A stretch of DNA of 64,000 nt from JAGOTP01 sp964600845 (GTDB taxonomy: Bacteria > Patescibacteriota > Patescibacteriia > 2-12-FULL-60-25): NCBI GenBank assembly GCA_964600845.1, contig CAZRJW010000002.1, positions 1-64,000 of the forward strand. Direction: 5' to 3'. Shown piece after piece: positions 40,822 to 48,773 of this stretch (positions within the stretch are counted from its first letter, which is position 1; every line of letters begins with the position of its first letter). Made by a program: the position numbers and the translations under genes. The notes below the pieces were generated by a model that saw nothing but the letters and a program-made list of their open reading frames with translations, had not been told where the DNA came from and did no database searches.

Positions 40822-41033
40822 AGTGAGTGGTTCCCAAGGAGAAAGTTGTCTGAAGGCTTACTTCAAAACGTGCTCGTTTAACGAGTACGTGACATAACCT
40901 CCCTGCAGTGAATCGTGAAGTTCCGAAACGTCGGTTCAGCCTACTCGAGGCTGAGACCGGGAGTTTGGAGACAAACGATTGTCTGCAGACTCCCGGTTTT
41001 GTTTTTATCCATCCGCGACCAATCCGATCGCAT
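40822..41033 (+). promoter_or_regulatory. Structured leader with terminator before rplC
   Basis: The 213 bases between rpsJ and rplC hold no gene but four hairpins in order: CGTGCTCG/CGAGTACG (about 40869), CCGA/TCGG (40923), TCAGCCT/AGGCTGA (40936-40954), and a terminator at 40956-40997 (ACCGGGAGT with ACTCCCGGT, inner AGACAA/TTGTCT) followed by TTTGTTTTT. Such an array just before a ribosomal gene suggests transcription attenuation. Confidence 0.75.
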
Positions 41034-41639
41034 ATGAAATTCATCCTCGGTAAGAAACTCGAGATGTCGCAAATTTACGGAGCAGATGGAAATCTGATTC
41101 CCGTAACTTTAGTGCAGGCGGGTCCATGTGTTATCACGCAGGTTAAGACGAAAGAGACGGACGGCTACGAAGCAGTGCAGGTTGGATTTGGCACTTCCCG
41201 TACGCTGACACGTCCAGAGGCTGGTCACTTGAAAGATCTTCCTCAAGCTCCTCACTTGTGCGAATTCCGGTTGTCAGATGTCGCGTCCTTCAAGCGTGGT
41301 GACGCGATTGAGGCAGCGGTCTTCCAGCCAGGTGATAAGGTAAACGTTCGTGGGACATCGAAGGGTAAGGGCTTTCAGGGTGTGGTGCGTCGTCATCACT
41401 TCCATGGTCACCCAACGAGTCACGGTCACAAGGACCAAGAGCGTATGCCAGGTTCTATCGGTGCCGGTGGTGTTCAGCACGTGTTGAAAGGCCGCCGTAT
41501 GGCCGGTCACATGGGCGACGAATCGGTCATGGTGAAGAACTTAGTTGTCGTCGAAGTGCGTGAAGGGGGAATCCTTGCTCTGAAAGGAGCCGTTCCAGGA
41601 GCCCGTCATTCTTTGATTGAAATCGTTTCCGCTTCCTAA
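41034..41639 (+). CDS. rplC: Ribosomal protein L3
   Basis: Large-subunit assembly protein reaching into the peptidyl-transferase centre. The 201-residue product has MKFILGKKLEMSQIY, VRGTSKGKGFQGVVRRH, and PGSIGAGGVQHVLKGRRMAGHMG. The ATG at 41034 gives the canonical L3 start; the upstream open frame crosses the terminator hairpin and is not real. rplD follows after two bases. Confidence 0.97.
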   Translation: MKFILGKKLEMSQIYGADGNLIPVTLVQAGPCVITQVKTKETDGYEAVQVGFGTSRTLTRPEAGHLKDLPQAPHLCEFRLSDVASFKRGDAIEAAVFQPGDKVNVRGTSKGKGFQGVVRRHHFHGHPTSHGHKDQERMPGSIGAGGVQHVLKGRRMAGHMGDESVMVKNLVVVEVREGGILALKGAVPGARHSLIEIVSAS

Positions 41640-41641
41640 AT

Positions 41642-42268
41642 ATGGCTAAGACATCGATCTACAACTACCAGGGTCAATCAGTCGGCCAGATGGAACTTCC
41701 GGACCGTCTGTTCGCTGTGACTCCAGATCCAGCTCTCGTGCACGAAGCCGTGATTGCTCAGCGCGCCAATGCACGTCATGCAATTGCTGCAACGCAAACC
41801 AAGGGAATGGTGCACGGAGGTGGAAAGAAGCCATGGAAGCAAAAGGGAACTGGTCGCGCCCGTCAGGGATCGATTCGTTCTCCTCAGTGGAAGGGTGGAG
41901 GCGTCGTGTTCGGTCCAAGTTCCGAACGCAACTTCTCGCTCAAGATGAACCGCAAAGCGAAGCGCAAGGCCTTGTCGATGGTCCTCACCGACAAACTTAT
42001 GCGTGAAAAACTCATTGTGCTCGAGACGATCATGAAAGAGCCAGTGAAGACCAAGACGTTCCTCGCGATGATGCAGAAGCTTCCTGTGGATCGCACAACG
42101 CTCATGGTGCTTGGTGGCTCGGATCCAGTCGCAGTTCGCATGGCTCGCAACCTTCCATCCGTGAAGGTCGTGACCGTCAACAGTTTGAACATGCTCGATC
42201 TCTTGACCTACCGTTCCGTAGTCTTTTTGAAAGACGCTATTTCGGCGTTGGAACAGATCTACGCCTAA
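41642..42268 (+). CDS. rplD: Ribosomal protein L4
   Basis: Large-subunit protein lining the exit tunnel, and in E. coli the repressor of the S10 operon by attenuation and translation control. The 208-residue product has the tunnel loop KPWKQKGTGRARQGSIRSPQWKGG (about 60-83) and the C-terminal alpha/beta domain. It is the obvious candidate to act on the terminator-bearing leader upstream of rplC, though this is untested. Confidence 0.97.
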   Translation: MAKTSIYNYQGQSVGQMELPDRLFAVTPDPALVHEAVIAQRANARHAIAATQTKGMVHGGGKKPWKQKGTGRARQGSIRSPQWKGGGVVFGPSSERNFSLKMNRKAKRKALSMVLTDKLMREKLIVLETIMKEPVKTKTFLAMMQKLPVDRTTLMVLGGSDPVAVRMARNLPSVKVVTVNSLNMLDLLTYRSVVFLKDAISALEQIYA

Positions 42269-42277
42269 TATTCTCCT

Positions 42278-42694
42278 ATGGGAATTATTGACCGCATCCG
42301 CAAGCAGCCGGCTGACAAAGCCACGAAGGACGCTGCTGCTCCAAAGACAAAGAAGACGGCAAAGAAGCCAGAGGCTGATTTGTCCGTCAAAGCTCCTACA
42401 ACCGTCCTTCCTTCTTGGATGTACTCCGTTGTTGGCGCGCCTCGCGTAAGCGAAAAGGCTTCCCGTTTAGTAACGGAAACCAACACCTACACCTTTAATG
42501 TGCCAATCGCTGCTGAAAAGGTTGCGATCCGCAAAGCGATTGAAGCTCGTTACGGCGTGAAGGTGGTCGCTGTACGCACGATTCGTGGCGCTGGAAAAGT
42601 CGTCCGCCGTGGACGCATTGAAGGTCGCCGCAATGCCTGGAAGAAGGCTTTGGTTGAGCTTAAACCAGGATCATCGATTGATCTCTCCGCGTAA
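42278..42694 (+). CDS. rplW: Ribosomal protein L23 with N-terminal extension
   Basis: Exit-site protein that docks SRP, trigger factor and SecY. The C-terminal 90 residues are normal L23 (VSEKASRLVTETNTYTFNVP, RYGVKVVAVRTIR). About 45 extra residues, rich in Lys, Ala and Pro, precede it (KTKKTAKKPEADLSVKAP), so the protein is 138 residues instead of about 95. Other in-frame starts would cut into the core, and the spacing after rplD (nine bases) supports 42278. Confidence 0.95.
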   Translation: MGIIDRIRKQPADKATKDAAAPKTKKTAKKPEADLSVKAPTTVLPSWMYSVVGAPRVSEKASRLVTETNTYTFNVPIAAEKVAIRKAIEARYGVKVVAVRTIRGAGKVVRRGRIEGRRNAWKKALVELKPGSSIDLSA

Positions 42695-42699
42695 TTGTT

Positions 42700-43539
42700 A
42701 TGCCTATTAAGCAATACAAGCCTGTTACCAAAGGCCGCCGTTTCTCCTCGGTTCAGGATTTCTCCGACATCACGACCAACGAGCCAGAGAAAACGCTTAT
42801 CTCGTTCCGCAAGAGCCGAGCAGGTCGTTCGAATGGAAAGATCACCGTTCGTCACCAGGGTGGTGGCAACAAGCGTTATACGCGTGAAATTGACTTCGTC
42901 CGTTCTCGCTACGACATCCCAGCGAAAATCGTTTCGATTGAATACGATCCAAGCCGTGGTGCCCGTATCGGTCTCGTGAACTACGCCGATGGTGTGAAGA
43001 GCTATATCCTTCTTCCATTCGGTTCAAAGGTAGGGGACACTATTGTGTCTTCGCGCACAGAAGCTGAAATCACGGTTGGAAACCGTTTGCCACTTGAAAA
43101 GATCCCTGTCGGTACGCAGGTCCACGGAGTTGAATTGAATCCAGAGCAGGGCGCAAAAATCGCTCGTGCTGCGGGAACATTGATCAGCTTCATGGCGATT
43201 GAAGGCGACACAGCTATTTTGAAGATGCCATCCGGCGAAGTCCGCAAGGTTCCAAAATCTTGCTCGGCAACCATCGGAACAGTTTCGAACCCAGACTGGC
43301 ACTTGGTGCGCTGGGGAAAAGCTGGTCGTATGCGTCATCGTGGGATCAAGCCTACCGTCCGCGGTAAGGTGATGAACCCGGTCGATCACCCACACGGTGG
43401 TGGTGAAGGTAAGCATCCAATCGGTATGAAGTACGCCAAGACGAAGTGGGGTAAGCATGCGCTTGGTGTGAAAACACGTCGCACGCACCGCTCCTCTGAT
43501 CGCCATATTCTTACCCGTCGTCGCGGGAATACGCTCTAA
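42700..43539 (+). CDS. rplB: Ribosomal protein L2
   Basis: Large-subunit protein needed for subunit joining and peptidyl transfer. The 279-residue product has SRAGRSNGKITVRHQGGGNK-type segment, the conserved His motif VDHPHGGGEG (about 228-237) and the basic C-terminus RRTHRSSDRHILTRR. Gap to rplW is five bases. Confidence 0.98.
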   Translation: MPIKQYKPVTKGRRFSSVQDFSDITTNEPEKTLISFRKSRAGRSNGKITVRHQGGGNKRYTREIDFVRSRYDIPAKIVSIEYDPSRGARIGLVNYADGVKSYILLPFGSKVGDTIVSSRTEAEITVGNRLPLEKIPVGTQVHGVELNPEQGAKIARAAGTLISFMAIEGDTAILKMPSGEVRKVPKSCSATIGTVSNPDWHLVRWGKAGRMRHRGIKPTVRGKVMNPVDHPHGGGEGKHPIGMKYAKTKWGKHALGVKTRRTHRSSDRHILTRRRGNTL

Positions 43540-43545
43540 CCTCCT

Positions 43546-43857
43546 ATGTCACGTAGTCTTAAAAAAGGTGCTTTCACCGATGCCAAGCTTCTTGCAAAGG
43601 TCATCGCTCAGAAGGCTGGGGATAAAACCCCCATCAAGACGTGGTCTCGTGCTTCGACGATCACTCCTGAGATGGTCGGTAAAACAATGGCAGTCCACAA
43701 TGGCAAGATGCACATTGCGGTTGTTATCGTTGAGAACATGGTTGGACACAAGCTTGGAGAGTTCTCTCCAACGCGTAAGTTCGTTCGTCATGGTGGTAAA
43801 TTAGCTAAGTCGGATGCTCCAGCGGCCAAGCCAGCTGCAGCTCCAGCTAAGAAATAA
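43546..43857 (+). CDS. rpsS: Ribosomal protein S19
   Basis: Small-subunit head protein contacting the A-site finger. The 103-residue product has MSRSLKKGAFTDAKLL, WSRASTITPEMVGKTMAVHNGK and GHKLGEFSPTRKF. The last 17 residues form an Ala/Pro/Lys tail (PAAKPAAAPAKK) that goes beyond the family core. The start is preceded by TAACCTCCT, a pyrimidine-rich tract, not a Shine-Dalgarno. Confidence 0.97.
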   Translation: MSRSLKKGAFTDAKLLAKVIAQKAGDKTPIKTWSRASTITPEMVGKTMAVHNGKMHIAVVIVENMVGHKLGEFSPTRKFVRHGGKLAKSDAPAAKPAAAPAKK

Positions 43858-43860
43858 TCT

Positions 43861-44286
43861 ATGGACGTTCACGCATTTCTCCGTTCCCTCCGTATCTCAC
43901 CCCGCAAAGTGCGTTTGGTGATCGATGCGGTTCGTGGAAAGTCTGTGAAAGACGCGGATATCCGTTTGTCTCTCATGAACAAGGGTGCTGCCTTGCCAGT
44001 GCTCAAGCTTTTGCGTTCCGCGATTGCAAACGCAGAACACAACTTCAAGATGGAATCGAGCTCGTTGTACATCAAGTCGATTACAGCGGACGGCGGACCA
44101 ACATTGAAGCGCTCGCGCCCTCGCGCCTTTGGTCGAGCAGCGCCGATTCGCAAGCGAACCACGCATCTTTCGATTGTGTTGGCTGATCGTGCCGAACTTG
44201 CGGACAAGAAGAGCGCAAAGAGCAAGAAGGTTGAGAAAGTTGAAAAGACTGTCAGCCCTAAGAAGTCCTCTTCTTTGAAGGCCTAA
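43861..44286 (+). CDS. rplV: Ribosomal protein L22
   Basis: Exit-tunnel protein. The 141-residue product has FLRSLRISPRKVRLVIDAVRG-type N-terminus and the beta-hairpin region GPTLKRSRPRAFGRAAPIRKRTTH that reaches the tunnel. The C-terminal 28 residues are a Lys/Ser-rich extension (KKVEKVEKTVSPKKSSS). It starts three bases after rpsS. Confidence 0.97.
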   Translation: MDVHAFLRSLRISPRKVRLVIDAVRGKSVKDADIRLSLMNKGAALPVLKLLRSAIANAEHNFKMESSSLYIKSITADGGPTLKRSRPRAFGRAAPIRKRTTHLSIVLADRAELADKKSAKSKKVEKVEKTVSPKKSSSLKA

Positions 44287-44291
44287 CCTCT

Positions 44292-45110
44292 ATGGCACAC
44301 AAAGTTCATCCATTCGTTTTCCGTCTCGGAACCACGACCCAGTGGCCATCCCGTTGGTTTGCGCGCAAAGAAGTATTTAGCACGCACTTGCAACAGGATC
44401 ACGACATTCGTTCGTACTTCGTTACGCAGTTGAAAGACGCCGCCTTGAACCGTGTCGATATTGAGCGTTCACGCGGAAATATCACGGTCACTCTTCACAC
44501 GGCTAAGCCAGGTGTAGTGATCGGACGTTCAGGCGCAGGGATTGAAGAGCTTCGCAAGAAGGCGACCAAGCGCTTCTTCCCAATGCAGCGCGGAAAGATG
44601 CTCTTCACCATTGCTGTGCAAGAAGTTGCACGTCCAGGGATTGAAGCGCAGCTCGTCGCGCAAGGAGTTGTCCAAGATCTCGAACGCCGCATGGCTTTCC
44701 GCCGTGTGTTGAAGATGACACTTGAACGTATCCGCAAGGCGGGTGCGCTCGGTGCGCGTGTCGCGGTCGCTGGACGTTTGAACGGCGCAGAAATTGCCCG
44801 TACAGAAAAACTCGGTTGGGGAAAAATCCCTCTGACAAACTTGCGCGCAGATATTGACTACGCGTCCACGACAGCTCGTACGATCGCAGGAGCGATTGGG
44901 GTAAAGGTCTGGATTTACCGCGGAGATATCTTTGCTCAGGACCGTTTGTCTCAGTATCAGCCAAACACGCCTGCGCGTGGAGGTCGCTCGGATCGTTCCG
45001 GTGATCGCCGCGACGGAGGTGCGCGTCGCCCAATGGGAGGCCCACGTTCCATGCCAGCTCAAGCTCCAGCGCCAGCCGTTGAATCCACTGAAGCGCCAGC
45101 AGCGGCTTAA
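44292..45110 (+). CDS. rpsC: Ribosomal protein S3 with long C-terminal tail
   Basis: mRNA-entry protein with helicase function. The 272-residue product has the N-terminal KH domain with VVIGRSGAGIEELRK and the S3 C-terminal domain (ERRMAFRRVLK, GRLNGAEIAR, IDYASTTART, GVKVWIYRGD). After residue 220 follows a tail of about 50 residues, first Arg/Gly/Asp-rich (RGGRSDRSGDRRDGGARRP), then Pro/Ala-rich. The tail would sit near the mRNA entry channel, close to S5 with its own RGG-rich extension. Confidence 0.97.
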   Translation: MAHKVHPFVFRLGTTTQWPSRWFARKEVFSTHLQQDHDIRSYFVTQLKDAALNRVDIERSRGNITVTLHTAKPGVVIGRSGAGIEELRKKATKRFFPMQRGKMLFTIAVQEVARPGIEAQLVAQGVVQDLERRMAFRRVLKMTLERIRKAGALGARVAVAGRLNGAEIARTEKLGWGKIPLTNLRADIDYASTTARTIAGAIGVKVWIYRGDIFAQDRLSQYQPNTPARGGRSDRSGDRRDGGARRPMGGPRSMPAQAPAPAVESTEAPAAA

Positions 45111-45125
45111 TCGAACCCACGCATT

Positions 45126-45536
45126 ATGTTAATTCCAAGCAAAGTTAAGCACCGCAAGTGGCACAAAGGACGTGCGCGTAATATCCGCACGGCTTCCGAT
45201 AAGATCGGTATCGCCTTTGGATCACATGGTTTGAAAGCGATCACCCCATCCTGGGTCTCGAGCCAGCAGATCGAAGCGGCTCGTCGTGTTCTCACGCGCT
45301 ACATCAAAAAGGGAGGCAAAGTCTGGATCCGTATCTTCCCAGATCACCCTGTCACAAAGAAGGGAAACGAAGTTCCGATGGGATCCGGTAAAGGAGCGGT
45401 TGACCACTACGTGGCCGTCGTTCGCCCAGGAACAGTGCTCTTCGAGATGGATGGTGTTACTCCTGAAGCAGCGAAAGAGGCTCTGGAAAGTGCTGCGTTT
45501 AAACTCTCGAGTGTCTGTAAGTACATCGCGAAATAA
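45126..45536 (+). CDS. rplP: Ribosomal protein L16
   Basis: Large-subunit protein at the A site. The 136-residue product has the expected MLIPSKVKHRKWHKGR, GSHGLKAI, the loop KKGGKVWIRIFPDHPVTKKG, and MGSGKGAVDHYVAVV. No extension. It is followed two bases later by rpmC. Confidence 0.98.
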   Translation: MLIPSKVKHRKWHKGRARNIRTASDKIGIAFGSHGLKAITPSWVSSQQIEAARRVLTRYIKKGGKVWIRIFPDHPVTKKGNEVPMGSGKGAVDHYVAVVRPGTVLFEMDGVTPEAAKEALESAAFKLSSVCKYIAK

Positions 45537-45538
45537 GT

Positions 45539-45739
45539 ATGGACATGAAAGAACTCCTCACCCAGACGACCGAAGAACTCTCGCGCATGCTCGGAGAAGC
45601 GGAGCGTGACGAGCAGGCCCTTCGTCGGAAGCTCGCCTTGCGCACGTATGCCAAGACAGCGGAATCGACAACGATTCGTCGGCAGGTCGCCCGTTTAAAA
45701 ACGGTGATTGCCCAACAGAAGCGTTCCACTACCGTATGA
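45539..45739 (+). CDS. rpmC: Ribosomal protein L29
   Basis: Small two-helix protein by the exit tunnel. The 66-residue product has MKELLTQTTEELSRMLGEAE and RKLALRTYAKT then IRRQVARLKTVI. The pattern is diverged (no classical Gln-Leu-Lys core), but its place between rplP and rpsQ fixes its identity. Its stop overlaps the rpsQ start (ATGATGA). Confidence 0.92.
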   Translation: MDMKELLTQTTEELSRMLGEAERDEQALRRKLALRTYAKTAESTTIRRQVARLKTVIAQQKRSTTV

Positions 45740-46005
45740 TGACCACTCCTCCAACCACCACTCCTCACCGCCGTCTGCAGGGAGTCGTTGTATCCAACAA
45801 GATGCAAGCGACAACTGTTGTGCGTGTGGACCGTCGTGTCGCTCACCCGAAATACGGAAAGTATTTTACGGTCTCGAAGCGTTTCAAGATTCACTCCCCA
45901 GGAGTGACGCTCGATCTCGGAGATATCGTTCAGTTCGAAGAGTGCCGACCTATTAGCCGCGACAAGCGCTGGCGCTATATTGCAACCTTGAAGAAGGTTG
46001 CGTAA
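45736..46005 (+). CDS. rpsQ: Ribosomal protein S17
   Basis: Primary 16S-binding OB-fold protein. The 89-residue product has RRLQGVVVSNKMQATTVVRVDR, HPKYGKYF, the loop KRFKIHSP and the C-terminal strand GDIVQFEECRPISRDKRW. Two adjacent ATGs (45736, 45739) are possible starts; a Thr/Pro-rich stretch of about ten residues precedes the core. It overlaps rpmC by four bases. Confidence 0.97.
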   Translation: MMTTPPTTTPHRRLQGVVVSNKMQATTVVRVDRRVAHPKYGKYFTVSKRFKIHSPGVTLDLGDIVQFEECRPISRDKRWRYIATLKKVA

Positions 46006-46012
46006 TCCCTTT

Positions 46013-46384
46013 ATGATTCAACACCGATCGATGATCGCCGTCGCGGATAACACCGGAGCAAAGTTGCTTCAGTGTATCGGCGTACAGGGCGGCTACAAGA
46101 TGCGCTATGCGGGTCTTGGAGACGTGGTGACCTGCGTCGTGAAGGAAGCAGCCCCACGCGGTATGGTAAAGAAGTCCGATATCGTTCACGCCGTGCTCGT
46201 ACGTATCCGCAAGGAAACACGCCGACCAGACGGAACGTATATCCGTTTTGATGAAAATGCAGCGGCGATTATTGACCCGAAATCTCTTGATCCAAAAGGC
46301 ACACGTATCTTCGGCCCAGTTGCACGCGAATTGCGTGGACGTGGCTTCTCGAAGATCGTGTCCTTAGCTCCAGAAGTGCTCTAA
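46013..46384 (+). CDS. rplN: Ribosomal protein L14
   Basis: Intersubunit-bridge protein. The 123-residue product has MIQHRSMIAVADNTGAKLLQ, GDVVTCVVKEAAPRG, FDENAAAII and GTRIFGPVARELR. The ATG at 46013 is the standard start; an in-frame ATG five codons upstream overlaps rpsQ and is less likely. Confidence 0.98.
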   Translation: MIQHRSMIAVADNTGAKLLQCIGVQGGYKMRYAGLGDVVTCVVKEAAPRGMVKKSDIVHAVLVRIRKETRRPDGTYIRFDENAAAIIDPKSLDPKGTRIFGPVARELRGRGFSKIVSLAPEVL

Positions 46385-46386
46385 CT

Positions 46387-46695
46387 ATGGCGACTCATCC
46401 AGTAAAGACCGGCGACACTATCGAAGTGATCGCGGGAAAAGATCGTGGGAAAACTGGGAAAGTGCTGCAAGTGTTTCCTCGCTTGGCGCGCGTTTCCGTA
46501 CAGGGGATTAACCTCATGAAGCGTCACATGCGCAGCCGACGCTCAGGAGACAAAGGACAGATCGTCCAGTTCCCAATGCCCATCCATCTTTCAAACGTTC
46601 GTGTAAGCTCCGCAACGGAAAGCGCTTCTGAAACAGCTCCGGAGAAAGAAGCTCCTGCTAAAAAGAAAGCGACGACGCGTAAGACGAAGACCTAA
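46387..46695 (+). CDS. rplX: Ribosomal protein L24
   Basis: Assembly-initiator protein of the large subunit. The 102-residue product has the KOW motif VKTGDTIEVIAGKDRGKTG and INLMKRHMRSR. The last 25 residues are a Lys/Ala/Glu-rich tail (APEKEAPAKKKATTRKTKT) beyond the core. Gap to rplN is two bases. Confidence 0.96.
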   Translation: MATHPVKTGDTIEVIAGKDRGKTGKVLQVFPRLARVSVQGINLMKRHMRSRRSGDKGQIVQFPMPIHLSNVRVSSATESASETAPEKEAPAKKKATTRKTKT

Positions 46696-46698
46696 CCT

Positions 46699-47238
46699 AT
46701 GACCACCCTTAAGGAACAATATCAGGCCCAAGTCGTTCCGGCCCTCCGTGAACAATTTGGCATCAAGAACGCCATGGCCCTTCCGAAAGTCACGAAGGTC
46801 GTGGTTTCTGTTGGCTTGTCACAGGCGATCAAGGACCCAAAGGTAATGGAAATGGTTGAACAGACACTCACGCGCATTACGGGTCAAAAGCCAGTGCGCA
46901 CTAAGGCGAAGAAGTCCATCGCCAGTTTCAAAATTCGTGAAGGAATGATTGTTGGAATGATGGTGACACTTCGTGGTCCACGCATGTGGGACTTCCTGAC
47001 GAAGTTGACGCGCATCACCTTCCCTCGTATTCGTGACTTCCGTGGGATCAGTGCTAAATCCATCGATGCGCAAGGAAATGCCTCGATCGGGTTCCGCGAG
47101 AACTTGGCGTTCCCTGAAATCCGCCCAGACGAAATCGAGCGTACTCATGGTCTTCAGATCACGATTACGACAACCGCCGGAGCCAAAGACCGCGGTCTCG
47201 CGCTTCTTAAAGGGCTTGGCTTTCCTTTCCAGAACTAA
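46699..47238 (+). CDS. rplE: Ribosomal protein L5
   Basis: 5S rRNA-binding protein of the central protuberance. The 179-residue product has TKVVVSVGLSQA, ITGQKPVRTKAKKSIASFKIREG and the RDFRGISAKSIDAQGNASIG loop, ending in LLKGLGFPF. Standard length, three bases after rplX. Confidence 0.98.
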   Translation: MTTLKEQYQAQVVPALREQFGIKNAMALPKVTKVVVSVGLSQAIKDPKVMEMVEQTLTRITGQKPVRTKAKKSIASFKIREGMIVGMMVTLRGPRMWDFLTKLTRITFPRIRDFRGISAKSIDAQGNASIGFRENLAFPEIRPDEIERTHGLQITITTTAGAKDRGLALLKGLGFPFQN

Positions 47239-47250
47239 TCCAACGATCCT

Positions 47251-47436
47251 ATGGCTACTGAAGCTCAAATTGCCAAGTCCCGTCGCAAGCCGAAGTTTTC
47301 TTCGCGCCTTGTTCGACGCTGCTGGCGCTGCGGCCGCACCCACGGATTCATGCGCATCTTCGGACTCTGTCGTATCTGCTTCCGCGAGATGGCGAACCGC
47401 GGTGAAGTCCCAGGTGTGACCAAATCCAGCTGGTAA
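47251..47436 (+). CDS. rpsN: Ribosomal protein S14, zinc-binding type
   Basis: Small-subunit head protein, short zinc form (61 residues). The zinc knuckle CWRCGRTHGFMRIFGLCRIC (two CxxC pairs, about 26-45) is intact and is followed by REMANRGEVPGVTKSSW. Position between rplE and rpsH is standard. Confidence 0.98.
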   Translation: MATEAQIAKSRRKPKFSSRLVRRCWRCGRTHGFMRIFGLCRICFREMANRGEVPGVTKSSW

Positions 47437-47447
47437 TATCCTACGTT

Positions 47448-47840
47448 ATGTCTACTGACCCGATTAGCGATTTCCTCACCCGTATCCGCAACGCACATCT
47501 CGTGCGTCACGACGTGGTGACTGCTCCAAGTTCTCGCATCAAGCGAGCGATTGCCGATATCCTTCAGCGTGAAGGCTATATCGAATCTGTTGAAGAAAAG
47601 TCTGAAGGTGCGAAGCGTACGATCTCCGTTCGCTTAAAGTATGTCGGAAAGCTGCCAGCGATTCACCAGCTCACGCGTATTTCGAAGCCTGGCCGCCGCG
47701 TGTATCGCAAGAACGATGAACTTCCTCGCGTCCTGTCTGGACAGGGGATGGCGATCATCTCCACTTCCGTTGGTCTCATGACGGATCGTGAAGCGCGTGC
47801 TCGTAAGCTGGGGGGAGAAATCTTGTGTGAAATTTCCTAA
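47448..47840 (+). CDS. rpsH: Ribosomal protein S8
   Basis: Central-domain assembly protein and in E. coli the repressor of the spc operon. The 130-residue product has DPISDFLTRIRNAH, the middle beta domain, RISKPGRRVY and the C-terminal GMAIISTSVGLMTDREAR. Complete; no extension. Confidence 0.98.
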   Translation: MSTDPISDFLTRIRNAHLVRHDVVTAPSSRIKRAIADILQREGYIESVEEKSEGAKRTISVRLKYVGKLPAIHQLTRISKPGRRVYRKNDELPRVLSGQGMAIISTSVGLMTDREARARKLGGEILCEIS

Positions 47841-47849
47841 CCTCCGCTT

Positions 47850-48401
47850 ATGTCACGTATTGGAAAAAAACCAGTCCTCCTCCCTGCCGGCGTCGATGCC
47901 ACCATCGAAGCAAAGCAGGTGACGATCAAAGGACCGAAAGGGACGCTGCACGTTGGTCTTCCAGCGGCGGCTAAGATTGAGATGCAAGCCGATCCTCGTG
48001 CGTTGCTTGTGACGGTTGCCCGTCCAGAGCACGTCGATGACCGCGCCATCTGGGGTCTTGTTCGTCAATTGCTCTCGAACGCCGTAGACGGTGTTCAGAA
48101 GCCATTCGAAAAGGCACTCGAATTCGTCGGGGTTGGATTCAAGGTCGCGCTCGAAGGCCGCAAGCTCATGATGGATCTTGGGTTCTCGCACCGCGTTCCC
48201 TTTGAGCTCCCAGAAGGAATCGATGGTAAAGTCGAGAAGCAGATTTTGACGCTCTCCGGCATCGACAAAGCCCTTGTTGGAGAAACAGCTGCTCGCATTC
48301 GTCGCAATCGTCCACCAGAGCCTTATAAGGGCAAAGGTGTGAAGTATGTTGATGAAGTAATTCGTCGCAAGGCTGGTAAGACAGCTAAGTCTGCTGGCTA
48401 A
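47850..48401 (+). CDS. rplF: Ribosomal protein L6
   Basis: Protein at the base of the stalk near the sarcin-ricin loop. The 183-residue product has MSRIGKKPVLLPAGV, GPKGTL, GVGFKVALEGRKLMMDLGFSH and the C-terminal signature RRNRPPEPYKGKGVKY. Gap of nine bases after rpsH. Confidence 0.98.
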   Translation: MSRIGKKPVLLPAGVDATIEAKQVTIKGPKGTLHVGLPAAAKIEMQADPRALLVTVARPEHVDDRAIWGLVRQLLSNAVDGVQKPFEKALEFVGVGFKVALEGRKLMMDLGFSHRVPFELPEGIDGKVEKQILTLSGIDKALVGETAARIRRNRPPEPYKGKGVKYVDEVIRRKAGKTAKSAG

Positions 48402-48407
48402 CCCCTT

Positions 48408-48770
48408 ATGAAGATCTCCCTAGCAAACCAACAAAAGGCGCGTCGTATCGCACGTGTTCGCGCGACCATTTCCGGAACAGCTGAGCGTCCACGTCTCGCT
48501 GTCTTCCGCAGCCTCGCGCATATTTCTGCGCAGGTGATTGATGATACTTCCGGCAAAACTCTTGCCGCTGTCCGTGATGTCGAATTGTCCGAAGCAGAAC
48601 GCAAAGGCAAGAAGAAGCTTGAAATTGCGAAGGCTGTCGGAATGCTTCTCGGAACGCGTGCCATGGAAAAGGGTGTGAAAGCGGTCGTCTTCGATCGTCG
48701 CGATAAGAAATACCACGGTCGTGTTCGTGCTCTCGCTGAGGGCGCGCGCGAAGCGGGTCTCACATTTTAA
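48408..48770 (+). CDS. rplR: Ribosomal protein L18
   Basis: 5S rRNA-binding protein. The 120-residue product has RRIARVRATISGTAERPRLAVFRS, HISAQVIDDTSGKTL and the C-terminal FDRRDKKYHGRVRALAEGAREAGL. Standard length; three bases before rpsE. Confidence 0.98.
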   Translation: MKISLANQQKARRIARVRATISGTAERPRLAVFRSLAHISAQVIDDTSGKTLAAVRDVELSEAERKGKKKLEIAKAVGMLLGTRAMEKGVKAVVFDRRDKKYHGRVRALAEGAREAGLTF

Positions 48771-48773
48771 TCT

